Source: Candidatus Scatomonas merdigallinarum (GTDB lineage: Bacteria > Bacillota > Clostridia > Lachnospirales > Lachnospiraceae). From it: a stretch of 64,000 nt of DNA. The notes under the pieces were generated by a model, which ran no database searches, was not told where the DNA came from, and saw nothing but the letters and a program-made list of their open reading frames with translations. Every line of letters starts with the position of its first letter. Within the stretch, counting starts at the first letter, position 1. The DNA lies in assembly GCA_018716305.1 (NCBI GenBank), contig DVKB01000034.1, positions 124,001 through 188,000 on the forward strand, in the 5' to 3' direction. The position numbers were made by a program, and so were the translations under genes. Below, one piece after another: positions 1 to 7,987 of the stretch.

Positions 1-575
1 TCCTGCTCGTCCTTCATAGCCTGCAGACTTCCCAGAGCTTCCGCCTGCTGAGACTCTAATTCCTGTACCCGGGACACGGTGTCGGCGTATTCTTCCAGAC
101 AATCCCGGTCATATTCATACATCTGCTGGGTATATTCCGCCCGGTTCAGCAGCCCCGAGAGATCTCCGTCCTCCAGCAGGATCATAATCCATCCGGCATT
201 TCCCCCGTGTTCATATATGTACTGGATCCTGGTCTGCATGGCTTCATACTGTTTTGACTTGTCGTTTTCCGCCTGGGCCAGATTCTGCCGGGTCTCCTCC
301 AGAAGTTTTTCTTTATCCTCGATCTGCCGGCTGAGAGAGTCTACCGCGGACAGAGTAACCACCAGCTGCCCGTCCAGACTGCCGATCTCCTCCTCCATCT
401 GCTTCTTCTGATCTTCCAGCGACTGTATAGAATCCAGAAGTGTCTTTAAAGACTGGTCCGCCTCCTCTTTCTGATCCTTTATCTCAGTGACCGTGGGCGC
501 TGCCGCTGCGGTCAGAATCTGGGAACTGCACAGGGCGGCTGTGATCCCAAGAATTAATTTTTTTGTTTTACTCAT
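1..575 (-). CDS. Secreted coiled-coil protein, N-terminal part only (PcsB / murein hydrolase N-domain type)
   Basis: This gene runs off the left edge, so only about the first 190 residues are visible. The start is the ATG at 573-575, preceded on the minus strand by a short purine-rich stretch (AGGCAGG). Residues 1-26 form a signal peptide (MSKTKKLILGITAALC..., Ala-rich cleavage region). The rest is strongly heptad-like and rich in Gln, Glu and Lys, with a short aromatic/Gly break (YEHGGNAG) between two helical stretches. This is the architecture of the N-terminal coiled coil of PcsB/CwlO-type hydrolases, in which the helices regulate a C-terminal NlpC/P60, CHAP or M23 domain. The catalytic domain lies outside the window, so the enzymatic class is inferred. 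It is not in the ORF track because no stop codon is in view. Confidence 0.7.
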   Translation of the reverse strand, partial: MSKTKKLILGITAALCSSQILTAAAAPTVTEIKDQKEEADQSLKTLLDSIQSLEDQKKQMEEEIGSLDGQLVVTLSAVDSLSRQIEDKEKLLEETRQNLAQAENDKSKQYEAMQTRIQYIYEHGGNAGWIMILLEDGDLSGLLNRAEYTQQMYEYDRDCLEEYADTVSRVQELESQQAEALGSLQAMKDEQ

Positions 576-685
576 AAGAACCTGCCTGTATATTTTCTAT
601 AACAGAATTAGAATACCATTTTTATTGTGCAGATTCAATCAGATTTTTGTAAATAAAAGAAAAATCTGTACAATTTTCGGCACAG

Positions 686-734
686 AAAAAAAAGAAGCTG
701 GAAACCGACGGGGTTTCACACGCCGATTCCCAGC
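686..734 (-). terminator. Intrinsic terminator downstream of the PhoU-like gene
   Basis: On the minus strand a 14-bp stem (GCTGGGAATCGGCG pairing with the GTCGGTTTCCAGC side) is followed by a run of T. Three of the pairs are G-U in minus-strand RNA but would be A-C mismatches in plus-strand RNA, so the hairpin is strand-selective. It lies just past the stop of the PhoU-like gene. Confidence 0.75.
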
Positions 735-757
735 AAAATATTTTTCTCCATCTGTTT

Positions 758-1390
758 TTATTTTTGGCTCAGGACCTGCTTTCCCTCCGCTATGTAGATC
801 ACCCATCCGGCTACATTCACTACATGATCCGCAATCCGCTCATAATATTTGCCGATCATCAGCTGATCCACCAAAGACCCCTCTTTCAGAAGGCCCTGGG
901 TCAGTTCATTGCGGAATTTTACAAACAGTTCGTCCACCTTGTCATCCATATCAATCACCTGACGGGCCAGGGCAGTGTCAGAATTCTCCAGAGCCTCCAG
1001 TCCTTTGTCCAGCATCTCAATGGCAGCCCCGGCGATGTCCAGCAGCAGCTGGCAGGGACGATCCGTTTCTCCTGTCAGAAGGATTTCCGCGATATCCCCT
1101 CCGTTGATTCCAATCCGTTCCAGATCAGCGGCGATCTTCAGTGAACCGGACACCTGTCTCAAATCTGTGGCTACCGGCTGCTGCAGCAGAAGAAGACGGT
1201 TGCAGAGCGTCTCGATGAGACTTTCCATGTTGCTGATTTTTACACTTTTCTCGCAGATTTCATCCAGCTCCTCTTTATTCCTGCTGGAAAGCAGGCCGCA
1301 GGTGCTGCGGATGCTTTCCCGGCAGCTTTTGCCCATCTGGATTACAGATCTGCGAAGTTCTTCCAGCTCTTCATTAAAATTTGTCCTCAT
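758..1390 (-). CDS. phoU: PhoU-domain protein (phosphate-signalling regulator family)
   Basis: PhoU proteins link the Pst phosphate transporter to PhoR kinase activity and act in the cytoplasm as bundles of helices. The 210-residue product is close to the usual length and shows the two helical repeats of the family, with the characteristic E/D-rich stretches (for example DLRQVSGSLKIAADLERIG and KYYERIADHVVNVAGW). I use the ATG at 1390 (MRTNFNEELEEL) rather than the 239-residue ORF, because a strong AGGAGG sits just upstream of it and the extra 29 residues look non-native. No pst genes or PhoR are adjacent, so a role in phosphate control is by family only. A strand-specific terminator follows. 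Confidence 0.85.
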   Translation of the reverse strand: MRTNFNEELEELRRSVIQMGKSCRESIRSTCGLLSSRNKEELDEICEKSVKISNMESLIETLCNRLLLLQQPVATDLRQVSGSLKIAADLERIGINGGDIAEILLTGETDRPCQLLLDIAGAAIEMLDKGLEALENSDTALARQVIDMDDKVDELFVKFRNELTQGLLKEGSLVDQLMIGKYYERIADHVVNVAGWVIYIAEGKQVLSQK

Positions 1391-1527
1391 GCACAAAACC
1401 TCCTCTATCACCATCAGGCTCTCCTGAGCCTGTCTATTATTCAGTTTTACTTTATTCCAGCTTCTGTTATTTGTCAAATTAAATCTATGAAAAATTCAGA
1501 TATTTTATGTATTTTTCAAAAAATTAA

Positions 1528-2349
1528 TTATTTTTCATTTCTATGGGAGGGCTGGCTGGCTATAAAGAAACGCAGCAGTCTGGTCTTATGCAGAATAAAA
1601 ATGGAAAAATCCATAAACAGATGGGCGATCAGGGTGCTGACAATCACTCCGTTGGATTTCAAAAGAAAATCTGTGTAAAAGCCGAACCAACAGATAAAAG
1701 CCGAATATCCGCCCATCAGCAGAAGCAGGGGAAGATTGCGCGCCGCCCCTCTGAGCGTTTCCATAAAACTTTTGATTGTAAAATCAAAGTAAAGAAATCG
1801 TCCTACCGCCAGCGTAATAAAGTAAAGGATTAGTTCGTCATAATTTGTATCGTCATAAATAAAACGGATATACAGTAAAATCAGTACAATGTAGAAGGAG
1901 GACACCAGGCGCACCGCGGCCTTCTGTTCCGATTTTATGTGAGTCAGCTTTACCAGCACCACGTCAAACCAGCTGGTCAGAAAAACAGAGAGGACAATAA
2001 ACAAAAGCAGAAGAACGCTTTTATAGCGGATCCATATTTCCGCAGCCCGGGGCAGATACTGGGGCAGGTACGCGTCAATGAGATAGTAAAGGCTCAGAAA
2101 CAGCAGCACGGCCGTGCTGCTGAATACCATCTCATAAAAACTCTCAATGACCCGATATTGTTTTTTGCTGTGTTTTTGCAGTTCCCGCTCAGGCATGGGA
2201 GCGGCTGCCGTCCGCAGCTTTTTCTTTACCTGAATTTTCGCGGCGCAGAGAATCACCGCCAGCACGGCGAACATTCCCAGAAAAGATACAAGTAAAAAGA
2301 TACCGGCGTTTTTCAGGTTAAAATAGTGCAGCAGATAATATTCATTCAT
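1528..2349 (-). CDS. Integral membrane protein of unknown function
   Basis: The 273-residue protein has an N-terminal membrane segment (about residues 12-35), a cytoplasmic basic linker (KKKLRTAAA... HSKKQYR), and about five further hydrophobic segments, including LLLLFIVLSVFLTSWFDVVLV and FYIVLILLYIRFIY. I do not recognise a characterised family. The tail FMDFSIFILHKTRLLRFF is basic, which suggests a cytoplasmic C-terminus. The ATG at 2349 is chosen over the longer ORF because GGAAGGAG lies eight bases upstream. It stands alone between the PhoU-like gene and the riboflavin operon, so context does not suggest a job. Confidence 0.6.
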   Translation of the reverse strand: MNEYYLLHYFNLKNAGIFLLVSFLGMFAVLAVILCAAKIQVKKKLRTAAAPMPERELQKHSKKQYRVIESFYEMVFSSTAVLLFLSLYYLIDAYLPQYLPRAAEIWIRYKSVLLLLFIVLSVFLTSWFDVVLVKLTHIKSEQKAAVRLVSSFYIVLILLYIRFIYDDTNYDELILYFITLAVGRFLYFDFTIKSFMETLRGAARNLPLLLLMGGYSAFICWFGFYTDFLLKSNGVIVSTLIAHLFMDFSIFILHKTRLLRFFIASQPSHRNEK

Positions 2350-2442
2350 TTTGAAACTCCTTCCGAAACTTGAGGGCTTTTGCCCCAACATCGTTCTATA
2401 TCATAGTCCCAAAATGTCAAAAGAATGTGAACTTTTTATAAC

Positions 2443-2476
2443 AAAAACGGGAACCGATGCCTTCCCCCGGTTCCCG
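2443..2476 (-). terminator. Terminator at the end of the riboflavin operon
   Basis: A perfect 9-bp stem (CGGGAACCG / CGGTTCCCG, 11-nt loop) is followed on the minus strand by TTTTTG, seven bases after the HAD stop codon. It closes the rib operon. Confidence 0.75.
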
Positions 2477-2483
2477 CTGCTGA

Positions 2484-3137
2484 TTAAAGATAGTTCAGAA
2501 GATCCTCCGGCGTCTGAGCCAGACGTTGCGCTCCTCCCAGTTCTTCCGGAGAGCCAAATCCGTAAACACAGCCAATAAAGGGGCTTCCGCTGCTTTTGGC
2601 TGCCTCCAGATCGCTGTATCGATCTCCGATAACCACATAGGGCGGCGGGAAGCGATCCGTTACATGCAGTATGATCTCCGATTTCGGAGCAGACTGAAAG
2701 GACTCGCAGTCGAAAAAGAAATCAAACCACCGCTCCATGCGGAAAGCATCCCAGTGAATCTCTGCGTAGGAAGCCTGACAGTTGCTCAAAATCGCCATAG
2801 AATATCCCTTTTCTTTCAGCTGCCCCAGGATTTCCGGCATCCCGGGGTACCAGGCCGCCCGTCCCTCCTGTACCGCCTGCTTCATAGCTTCCCCCACCAG
2901 GGACGCTGCCTGCCCCTTGATTTCTCCCGGCAGGTCCGGCAGAAAGGAATTCCACATATCCCGGGTATTCATGCCCAGCCAGGAGGCGATCTTTTTCCCG
3001 GAGGCTTCGGGAACAGCGTATCCCTGCCGGCGCAGCCACTGAAAGGCCTGTTCCACCGCCGGTTCATAGATCCGCAGAGTATCGTGGATGGTGCCGTCGT
3101 AATCAAAGATCAGGGACGGCCTTTTTCCGGCGGCCAT
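2484..3137 (-). CDS. HAD-superfamily phosphatase, last gene of the riboflavin operon
   Basis: The 217-residue protein begins with the HAD nucleophile motif (FDYDGT, residues 11-16), has a helical cap (about 20-90), motif II (ILSNCQ), a Lys motif (APKSE) and the acidic motif IV (GDRYSDLEAA). This is the phosphoglycolate phosphatase-like branch. The ATG follows the ribH stop codon after a single base (TAA-G-ATG), so translation is probably coupled to ribH. Bacterial riboflavin synthesis needs a HAD phosphatase to dephosphorylate 5-amino-6-(5-phosphoribitylamino)uracil, a role filled by YcsE-, YbjI- or YigB-type enzymes elsewhere. Position makes this gene a candidate for that step, but the substrate is inference. 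Confidence 0.85.
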   Translation of the reverse strand: MAAGKRPSLIFDYDGTIHDTLRIYEPAVEQAFQWLRRQGYAVPEASGKKIASWLGMNTRDMWNSFLPDLPGEIKGQAASLVGEAMKQAVQEGRAAWYPGMPEILGQLKEKGYSMAILSNCQASYAEIHWDAFRMERWFDFFFDCESFQSAPKSEIILHVTDRFPPPYVVIGDRYSDLEAAKSSGSPFIGCVYGFGSPEELGGAQRLAQTPEDLLNYL

Positions 3138-3138
3138 C

Positions 3139-3612
3139 TTACAGCTGCCGCGCCAGGTTCACCATTTCAATGGCTGACAGGGCGCAGTCATATCCTTTGT
3201 TGCCCGCCTTGCTCCCGGCTCTGGCAATGGCCTGCTCGATGTTTTCCGTGGTTACGATTCCGAAAAGTACAGGAACCCCGGCGGCAAGCCCTGTCTGGGC
3301 AATGCCCTTGGACACTTCGCTGCACACGTAATCGTAGTGGCTGGTGTCTCCCCGGATCACGGCCCCCACGCAGATCACCGCGTCGTATTTGCCGGATTTT
3401 GCCATTTTGGAGGCGATGAGGGGAATCTCAAAAGCGCCCGGCACCCAGGCCGCAGTAATGTTTTCCTCCGCTACTCCATGGCGGACCAGGCCGTCCACGG
3501 CGCCGGACAGCAGCTTGCTGACAATGATTTCATTAAATCGGGAAGCCACAATGGCTGCTTTCATGCCCTCCGGGGCAACTACCTTTCCTTCCAGTACCTG
3601 AATCTGTTTCAT
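3139..3612 (-). CDS. ribH: 6,7-dimethyl-8-ribityllumazine synthase
   Basis: RibH condenses 5-amino-6-ribitylaminouracil with 3,4-dihydroxy-2-butanone 4-phosphate to give the lumazine precursor of riboflavin, usually as a 60-subunit capsid or pentamer. The 157-residue length is typical. Visible signatures are the substrate loop SRFNE (residues about 24-28), VPGAFEIPL, the phosphate-binding [14 protein letters not shown], and the C-terminal [14 protein letters not shown]. It is the fourth enzyme gene of the operon, starting 20 bases after ribBA. The HAD gene follows with one-base spacing. Control is through the FMN riboswitch upstream of ribD. Confidence 0.97.
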   Translation of the reverse strand: MKQIQVLEGKVVAPEGMKAAIVASRFNEIIVSKLLSGAVDGLVRHGVAEENITAAWVPGAFEIPLIASKMAKSGKYDAVICVGAVIRGDTSHYDYVCSEVSKGIAQTGLAAGVPVLFGIVTTENIEQAIARAGSKAGNKGYDCALSAIEMVNLARQL

Positions 3613-3632
3613 TTTCCTTTCCTCCTGACGTT

Positions 3633-4844
3633 TTAAAAGTGAATTTCTTTAAAAATGTGTCCCATTTTTTCCTGTTTGGTTTTCATATAGAAAGAGTCAT
3701 ATTTCTGGGGAGTGATTTCAATGGGGACCCGTTCCGTAATGGTAAGGCCGAACCCGTTGAGGCCATATACTTTCTGAGGATTGTTGGTGAGCAGCCGCAG
3801 GGATTTTGCTCCCAGATCCGACAGGATCTGAGCGCCCACCCAGTATTCCCGCAGATCCGGGGCAAAGCCCAGACGGATATTGGCTTCCACTGTATCCAGC
3901 CCCTGTTCCTGCAGCTCATAGGCTTTCAGCTTGTTGATGAGGCCGATGCCCCGGCCCTCCTGGCGCATATACAGAATAATGCCCCGGCCTTCCGCCTCCA
4001 CCTGCCGCATGGCGGCCTGCAGCTGATTTCCGCAGTCACAGCGCAGAGAGCCGAAGGTATCCCCGGTAAGACATTCCGAATGCACCCGGCAGAGAAGGTT
4101 CTCTCCATCGCCGATCTCTCCTTTTACCAGGGCTACGTGGTGTTCTCCCGTAATGTTGTTGATATATCCGTAGATCCGGAAATGGCCGTAACAGGTGGGC
4201 ATGTCCGCGCAGGCTTCCCGGACCACATGTTTTTCATGAATCCTGCAGTAATCCTGCAGTTCCTTGATGGTAATAAATTTCAGCCCGTATTTTTCCGCCA
4301 GTTTCCAGAGGCCGGGAGTGCGCATCATGGTACCGTCCTCCTCCATGACCTCGCAGCAGACCCCGCACTCTGTCAGCCCGGCCAGCCGCATGAGATCTAC
4401 CGTGGCCTCTGTGTGGCCGTTCCGCGCCAGCACGCCGCCCTTTCTGGACACCAGGGGGAAGACATGGCCGGGGCGCCGCAGATCCCCGGGAATCGTGGAG
4501 GGATCCGCGCATTTTCGCATAGTGTATCCCCTCTCCTGGGCAGAGATGCCGGTGGTGGTATCTTTGTGGTCCACGGACACGGTAAAGGCAGTACAGTGAT
4601 TGTCTGTATTTTCAGAAACCATCTGGGGCAGGCCCAGACGGGAGGCTACGGCGGCGCTCATAGGGGTGCAGATCAGCCCTCTGGCATGGCAGGCCATAAA
4701 ATTAATATTTTCGCAGGTGGCAAATTCCGCAGCGCAGATCATGTCCCCCTCGTTTTCCCGGTCCGGGTCATCTGTCACCAGGATAATCTTTCCCGCCCGC
4801 AGCTCCTCCAGTGCCTCCGGAACGGTGCTGTATTTCTGTTCCAT
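3633..4844 (-). CDS. ribBA: Bifunctional 3,4-dihydroxy-2-butanone-4-phosphate synthase / GTP cyclohydrolase II
   Basis: The 403-residue protein has the usual two-domain layout. Residues 1-200 are the RibB domain ([11 protein letters not shown] and ARGLICTPM motifs; [13 protein letters not shown] near 145), which makes dihydroxybutanone phosphate from ribulose 5-phosphate. Residues about 205-403 are the RibA domain, which opens GTP; the zinc cysteines are in [17 protein letters not shown] and the catalytic region is [10 protein letters not shown]. Both committing branches of riboflavin synthesis are therefore supplied by one gene. It lies between ribE (24-base gap) and ribH (20-base gap). Confidence 0.97.
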   Translation of the reverse strand: MEQKYSTVPEALEELRAGKIILVTDDPDRENEGDMICAAEFATCENINFMACHARGLICTPMSAAVASRLGLPQMVSENTDNHCTAFTVSVDHKDTTTGISAQERGYTMRKCADPSTIPGDLRRPGHVFPLVSRKGGVLARNGHTEATVDLMRLAGLTECGVCCEVMEEDGTMMRTPGLWKLAEKYGLKFITIKELQDYCRIHEKHVVREACADMPTCYGHFRIYGYINNITGEHHVALVKGEIGDGENLLCRVHSECLTGDTFGSLRCDCGNQLQAAMRQVEAEGRGIILYMRQEGRGIGLINKLKAYELQEQGLDTVEANIRLGFAPDLREYWVGAQILSDLGAKSLRLLTNNPQKVYGLNGFGLTITERVPIEITPQKYDSFYMKTKQEKMGHIFKEIHF

Positions 4845-4868
4845 ATAAAAATCTCTCCTTTTCTACAC

Positions 4869-5537
4869 TTAAAAATCCAGTTCCCGGAGCATCTCCATGG
4901 TAATTCCGGAGGCTTCCGGCTTGGGCTGTGTTCCGGGATCTCTGCCCAAAACACAGCCCAGCAGTTTTTTTACGTATTTGCCGATCAGATCCGTCTCCAG
5001 ATTCACCAAATCGCCCGGCCTCTTTTTCAGCAGAATGGTTTCCTGTCCCGTATGGGGAATCACGGATACCTGAAAAGAAGTTTCTCCCACGGCAGCTACG
5101 GTCAGGCTGACGCCGTCGATGCAGACGGATCCTTTTTCCACAATCAGTTCCAGAAGCTCCTCCCCCGCGGCCACAGTCACCCATACCGCGTTTTCCTCCC
5201 GGCGAAGCCGGGTGATGCTGCCGGTTCCGTCAATATGCCCGGAGACCAGATGGCCTCCGAATCTCCCATCCGCGGCCATAGCTCGCTCCAGGTTTACCGG
5301 ATCCCCGGGCCGGCAGCCGGAGAGACTGCTCCGGCGCACCGTCTCCGCCATCACATCCGCGGTAAACCCATCCGGCTGGAGGGACACCACTGTCAGGCAG
5401 ATGCCGTTTACGGCGATACTGTCTCCGATCCCGGTTCCCTCCAGGACTTTTTTTGCCCGGATAGAAATGGTTCCGGAACTGCCGGATAAGGCAAGTGAGC
5501 GGATCCGCCCTGTCTCTTCTACGATTCCTGTAAACAT
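4869..5537 (-). CDS. ribE: Riboflavin synthase, alpha chain
   Basis: This enzyme dismutates two molecules of ribityllumazine into riboflavin and the pyrimidine recycled by RibH. The 222-residue product shows the internal duplication of the family: MFTGIVEETG opens the first barrel, and VSLTVAAV in the second half mirrors CLTVVSL in the first. HLVSGHIDG and IGKYVKKLL are family signatures. Its ATG overlaps the 3' end of ribD by 19 bases in another frame (5519-5537), which suggests translational coupling. Length and motifs are intact. Confidence 0.96.
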   Translation of the reverse strand: MFTGIVEETGRIRSLALSGSSGTISIRAKKVLEGTGIGDSIAVNGICLTVVSLQPDGFTADVMAETVRRSSLSGCRPGDPVNLERAMAADGRFGGHLVSGHIDGTGSITRLRREENAVWVTVAAGEELLELIVEKGSVCIDGVSLTVAAVGETSFQVSVIPHTGQETILLKKRPGDLVNLETDLIGKYVKKLLGCVLGRDPGTQPKPEASGITMEMLRELDF

Positions 5538-6658
5538 ATTTTTTTCTCCTTACCGTCGATCACTTTCCAGGAAAGCAGGAGGTCCTCTTCTATCCTGGAT
5601 ATTTCTGTCAGCTCCAGGGGAAATGCCTGATCCGGAGTTTCCACCCCCGGGCCTTCCACCGGAGATCTGCCTCCGCCGCCGAACAGTTTGGGGGCGATAA
5701 ATTCCCGGATTTCCCGGACGATTCCGGCCCGCAGGGCCGATTCATTGAGTCGGCCTCCTCCCTCCAGGAGAATGCTGTCAATGTTCTCGCGGCCCAGCTG
5801 CTTCATCAGTTCTCCCAGGTTGACTTTCTCCGGGGAATCCGGAACCTCCAGCACTCGGACTCCCCTTTCTTCCAGAGCCTTTTTTCTGGCGGTAAATTCC
5901 GGATCCCCCGCTGCGGCCCCGGAAGCGCAGGCGGCGATCACCGGAACCTGGTCCGCGGTCCGGCAGAGTTTTGAATCCAACGGAAGACGCAGACGGCTGT
6001 CACAGATAATGCGGATAGGGTTTCTCCTTCCCTCCTTTCGCACCGTGAGAAGAGGATCATCCGCCAGCACGGTGCCGATGCCCGCCAGGATTCCCATATA
6101 GCTCCAGCGCAGTTCCTGCACCTTCTGTCTGGCGGCTTCCCCGGTGATCCACTTGGAAGCGCCGGTGCGGGTGGCGATTTTCCCGTCGGCGGTCATGGCG
6201 TATTTCATCACCACATAGGGAGTGCCGGTGGTAATAAAATGAAAGAATACCGGATTCAGCCGGTCGCAGGCTTCTCTCATAAAATCTTCCTCCACCGTTA
6301 CCCCGGCCTGCCGCAGAATGGCAGCCCCTTTGCCGGAAACCTTTGGGTTGGGATCTCTGGAGCCGATGACCACCCGGGCGATTTTCTGTTCCAGAATCGC
6401 TTCCGTGCAGGGAGGAGTTCTCCCGTAATGACAGCAGGGTTCCAGAGTCACATACAGAGTTGCCCCCTCGGCAGACTCCCTCAGAGAACGGATGGCATTG
6501 CGCTCCGCGTGGAGTTCTCCCCATCGGGCATGCCAGCCCTCCCCGATGATCCTGCCGTCCTTTACAATAACCGCTCCTACCAGAGGATTGGGATTGGTCC
6601 AACCCCTTCCCCGCCCGGCCAGTTCGATGGCACGTTCCATAAATTCACGATCTGTCAT
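5519..6658 (-). CDS. ribD: Bifunctional diaminohydroxyphosphoribosylaminopyrimidine deaminase / 5-amino-6-(5-phosphoribosylamino)uracil reductase
   Basis: RibD does the second and third steps of riboflavin synthesis. The 379-residue protein has an N-terminal zinc deaminase (HAERNAI and EPCCHYGRTPPC, residues about 50-90) and a C-terminal NADPH reductase (MKYAMTADGKIAT, ILLEGGGRLNESAL). The ORF track starts at 6784, but the first 42 residues run through the riboswitch terminator region. The ATG at 6658 has AAAGGAG six bases upstream and begins with the typical MTDREFMERAIELA. It is the first gene of the operon, and its ribosome-binding site lies directly after the second leader terminator. Confidence 0.96.
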   Translation of the reverse strand: MTDREFMERAIELAGRGRGWTNPNPLVGAVIVKDGRIIGEGWHARWGELHAERNAIRSLRESAEGATLYVTLEPCCHYGRTPPCTEAILEQKIARVVIGSRDPNPKVSGKGAAILRQAGVTVEEDFMREACDRLNPVFFHFITTGTPYVVMKYAMTADGKIATRTGASKWITGEAARQKVQELRWSYMGILAGIGTVLADDPLLTVRKEGRRNPIRIICDSRLRLPLDSKLCRTADQVPVIAACASGAAAGDPEFTARKKALEERGVRVLEVPDSPEKVNLGELMKQLGRENIDSILLEGGGRLNESALRAGIVREIREFIAPKLFGGGGRSPVEGPGVETPDQAFPLELTEISRIEEDLLLSWKVIDGKEKKICLQES

Positions 6659-6674
6659 AGGCTCTCCTTTTTCT

Positions 6675-6720
6675 GAAAAAGCCCTGACAGAATTCCGTTT
6701 CCGGAATCTCTGACAGGGCT
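6675..6720 (-). terminator. Second leader hairpin, directly before the ribD ribosome-binding site
   Basis: On the minus strand a long stem (AGCCCTGTCAGA..., closed by a GAAA tetraloop between TTCCG and CGGAA) is followed by TTTTTC and then the AAAGGAG of ribD. Its 5' arm contains GAGATTCCGG, a 10-base string that also occurs in the FMN aptamer. The bases GGCTTTTTC that end this hairpin can instead pair with AAAAGGAGAGCC, which would cover the ribD ribosome-binding site. Confidence 0.75.
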
Positions 6721-6760
6721 CTTTGCTCACATTGTTCTTTCTGGCAGTCTCCCCGCAAAT

Positions 6761-6791
6761 AAAAAACTCTGAAATGAAACACATTTCAGAG
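6761..6791 (-). terminator. First leader terminator of the FMN riboswitch
   Basis: A perfect 10-bp stem (CTCTGAAATG / CATTTCAGAG, 5-nt loop) is followed on the minus strand by TTTTTT. It lies about 30 bases after the aptamer, the expected place for the expression platform. Confidence 0.85.
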
Positions 6792-6819
6792 CTGATTCAC
6801 GCAGAAAAACCGCCTCTCT

Positions 6820-6924
6820 CTTCTTCCATCCAGACTATACTGTCGGCCCCGGAATCTCACCGGATCCTGCCTTTCGGCTCGCGGGCTTTACCGCCGGTAG
6901 GGACTTGCACCCTGCCCTGAAGAT
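6820..6924 (-). promoter_or_regulatory. FMN riboswitch (RFN element)
   Basis: Read on the minus strand, the conserved RFN core is all present in order: TCTTCAGGGCAGGGTG, CCTACCGGCGGTAAAGCC, GCGAGCC, GGATCCGGTGAGATTCCGG, GGCCGACAGT and TCTGGATGGAAGAAG. FMN binding is known to favour termination before rib genes. Two hairpins with T-runs separate this aptamer from ribD, so control is probably transcriptional. Confidence 0.97.
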
Positions 6925-6946
6925 AGATATTTTTTTGACGAATTTT

Positions 6947-6975
6947 ATTATACTCCTGTTCTTTCAGAAAAGCAA
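6947..6975 (-). promoter_or_regulatory. Promoter of the riboflavin operon
   Basis: The minus strand has TTGCTT, 17 bases, then a perfect TATAAT, placed so that transcription starts shortly before the FMN aptamer. The 6659-7057 stretch has no gene and holds this promoter, the aptamer, both leader hairpins and a plus-strand promoter-like sequence at 7009-7036. Confidence 0.75.
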
Positions 6976-7008
6976 GGGAAATAATTTGTAAAATTCTCTT
7001 CTGACCTT

Positions 7009-7036
7009 TTGTTTTCCGGGATATTTCTGATACAAT
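7009..7036 (+). promoter_or_regulatory. Promoter-like sequence in front of an ABC-2 permease remnant
   Basis: TTGTTT, 16 bases, TACAAT on the plus strand, followed by GAGG and then ATG-TGA. It points at the 27-residue permease remnant and may be the orphaned promoter of a lost gene. Confidence 0.4.
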
Positions 7037-7057
7037 GAGGAAACGATGTGAGACAAA

Positions 7058-7138
7058 TTGAAAGCGATCATCCGCAAGGACTTCCGTGGAGTGGCGGCCA
7101 ACCGCAGACTGTTCCCGGCCCTGCAGATCATTCCCCCG
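7058..7138 (+). pseudogene. N-terminal remnant of an ABC-2 type permease
   Basis: Reading from the TTG at 7058, the plus strand encodes about 27 residues (LKAIIRKDFRGVAANRRLFPALQIIP) that look like the start of a NatB/ABC-2 permease: a basic, charged cytoplasmic head followed by the first hydrophobic residues. After that the frame changes character (PEFRKEIL...) and stops at about 7190. The membrane domain is absent. The end of the remnant meets the 3' end of the convergent MBL gene, so the break is near 7130. The family call rests on my recall of similar N-termini and needs a search. Confidence 0.4.
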
Positions 7139-7811
7139 GAATTTCGTAAAGAAATTCTGTCCATCTTCCTTTATAACTGTAACAGGGCATAAAGGGATGT
7201 TTTTTGCCCTTTAATTTTCCGGCCTTCAGATCTATAGCGTCCTTCAGATTTTTTTCCATGTATTCCGGTCCGATGGGACAGTCGTGATGGCAGGGAAGAA
7301 TGGTCACTGCCTGATCTGCGATGCCACAGAGTTTTTTCTGGCTCTCAATATAAAGGTCCAGATTCCGGTGCGCGCCGAACATAAAGATAGGGCCTTCCTT
7401 CTGGACGGAATCCCCGGGCAGCAGCAGCTTCTTTTCCCGGTCCAAAAAGGCAACGCTTCCGTAAGTATGTCCGGGGATTTCCAGAACTTCCAGACAAAAA
7501 TCTCCGCAGCGGAAAACGTCCCCCTCCCTCAGATCCTTTACTTCGATCCCGCTGTCCAACAGGTGCCAGTCTTTCTGATTCAGATAACAGCTGCCGAAAT
7601 CCTTCAGGCCGCCGGTGTGATCTCTGTCTCCGTGGGTCAGAAGCACCTGAACCGGAAGATCCGTGACCTCCCGCACTGCCTGATACACCCCGCTGTCCTC
7701 AAATCCCGTATCAATGAGCAGGGCCTGCTGCTCTCCCACAATCAGAAACTGCCGCACCCGGCCATCCTCCAGGATATAAAAGTGATCCATAAAAAGCTTG
7801 ATTTCTGTCAT
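7128..7811 (-). CDS. MBL-fold metallo-hydrolase
   Basis: The 227-residue protein has the beta-lactamase-fold metal motif as THGDRDHTGG (residues about 58-67). The usual HxHxDH is HxDxDH here, a variant seen in some MBL subfamilies. Further ligands are in IPGHTYGSVAFLD and PCHHDCPIG. Such proteins hydrolyse thioesters, lactones or similar substrates in the cytoplasm; the substrate is not predictable. The C-terminus (GRWTEFLYEIPGE) runs into the region of the permease remnant on the other strand, so the last few residues may have been replaced by a rearrangement. The gene is monocistronic. Confidence 0.85.
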   Translation of the reverse strand: MTEIKLFMDHFYILEDGRVRQFLIVGEQQALLIDTGFEDSGVYQAVREVTDLPVQVLLTHGDRDHTGGLKDFGSCYLNQKDWHLLDSGIEVKDLREGDVFRCGDFCLEVLEIPGHTYGSVAFLDREKKLLLPGDSVQKEGPIFMFGAHRNLDLYIESQKKLCGIADQAVTILPCHHDCPIGPEYMEKNLKDAIDLKAGKLKGKKHPFMPCYSYKGRWTEFLYEIPGE

Positions 7812-7987
7812 ACATGCCTCCTTTTATAAATCCGCTGTTTTGAAAGCGGCGTAACCCTCATAAAAAACTGAAAATCTTTTACATTTATTTTAACACGAAA
7901 CAGATACCGCCTCAATTCGGGACTTGCTTTTTTTGCGGAAATCAGGCATGATAGTACACGTACTTTAACAGAAAAGAGGGACATACA

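Noticed and set aside
3639-5489. 616-residue plus-strand ORF
   Set aside because: Antisense shadow of ribBA and ribE, whose motifs are complete on the other strand.
6964-7164. 66-residue minus-strand ORF downstream of the MBL gene
   Set aside because: It is the antisense of the permease remnant and has no start signal.
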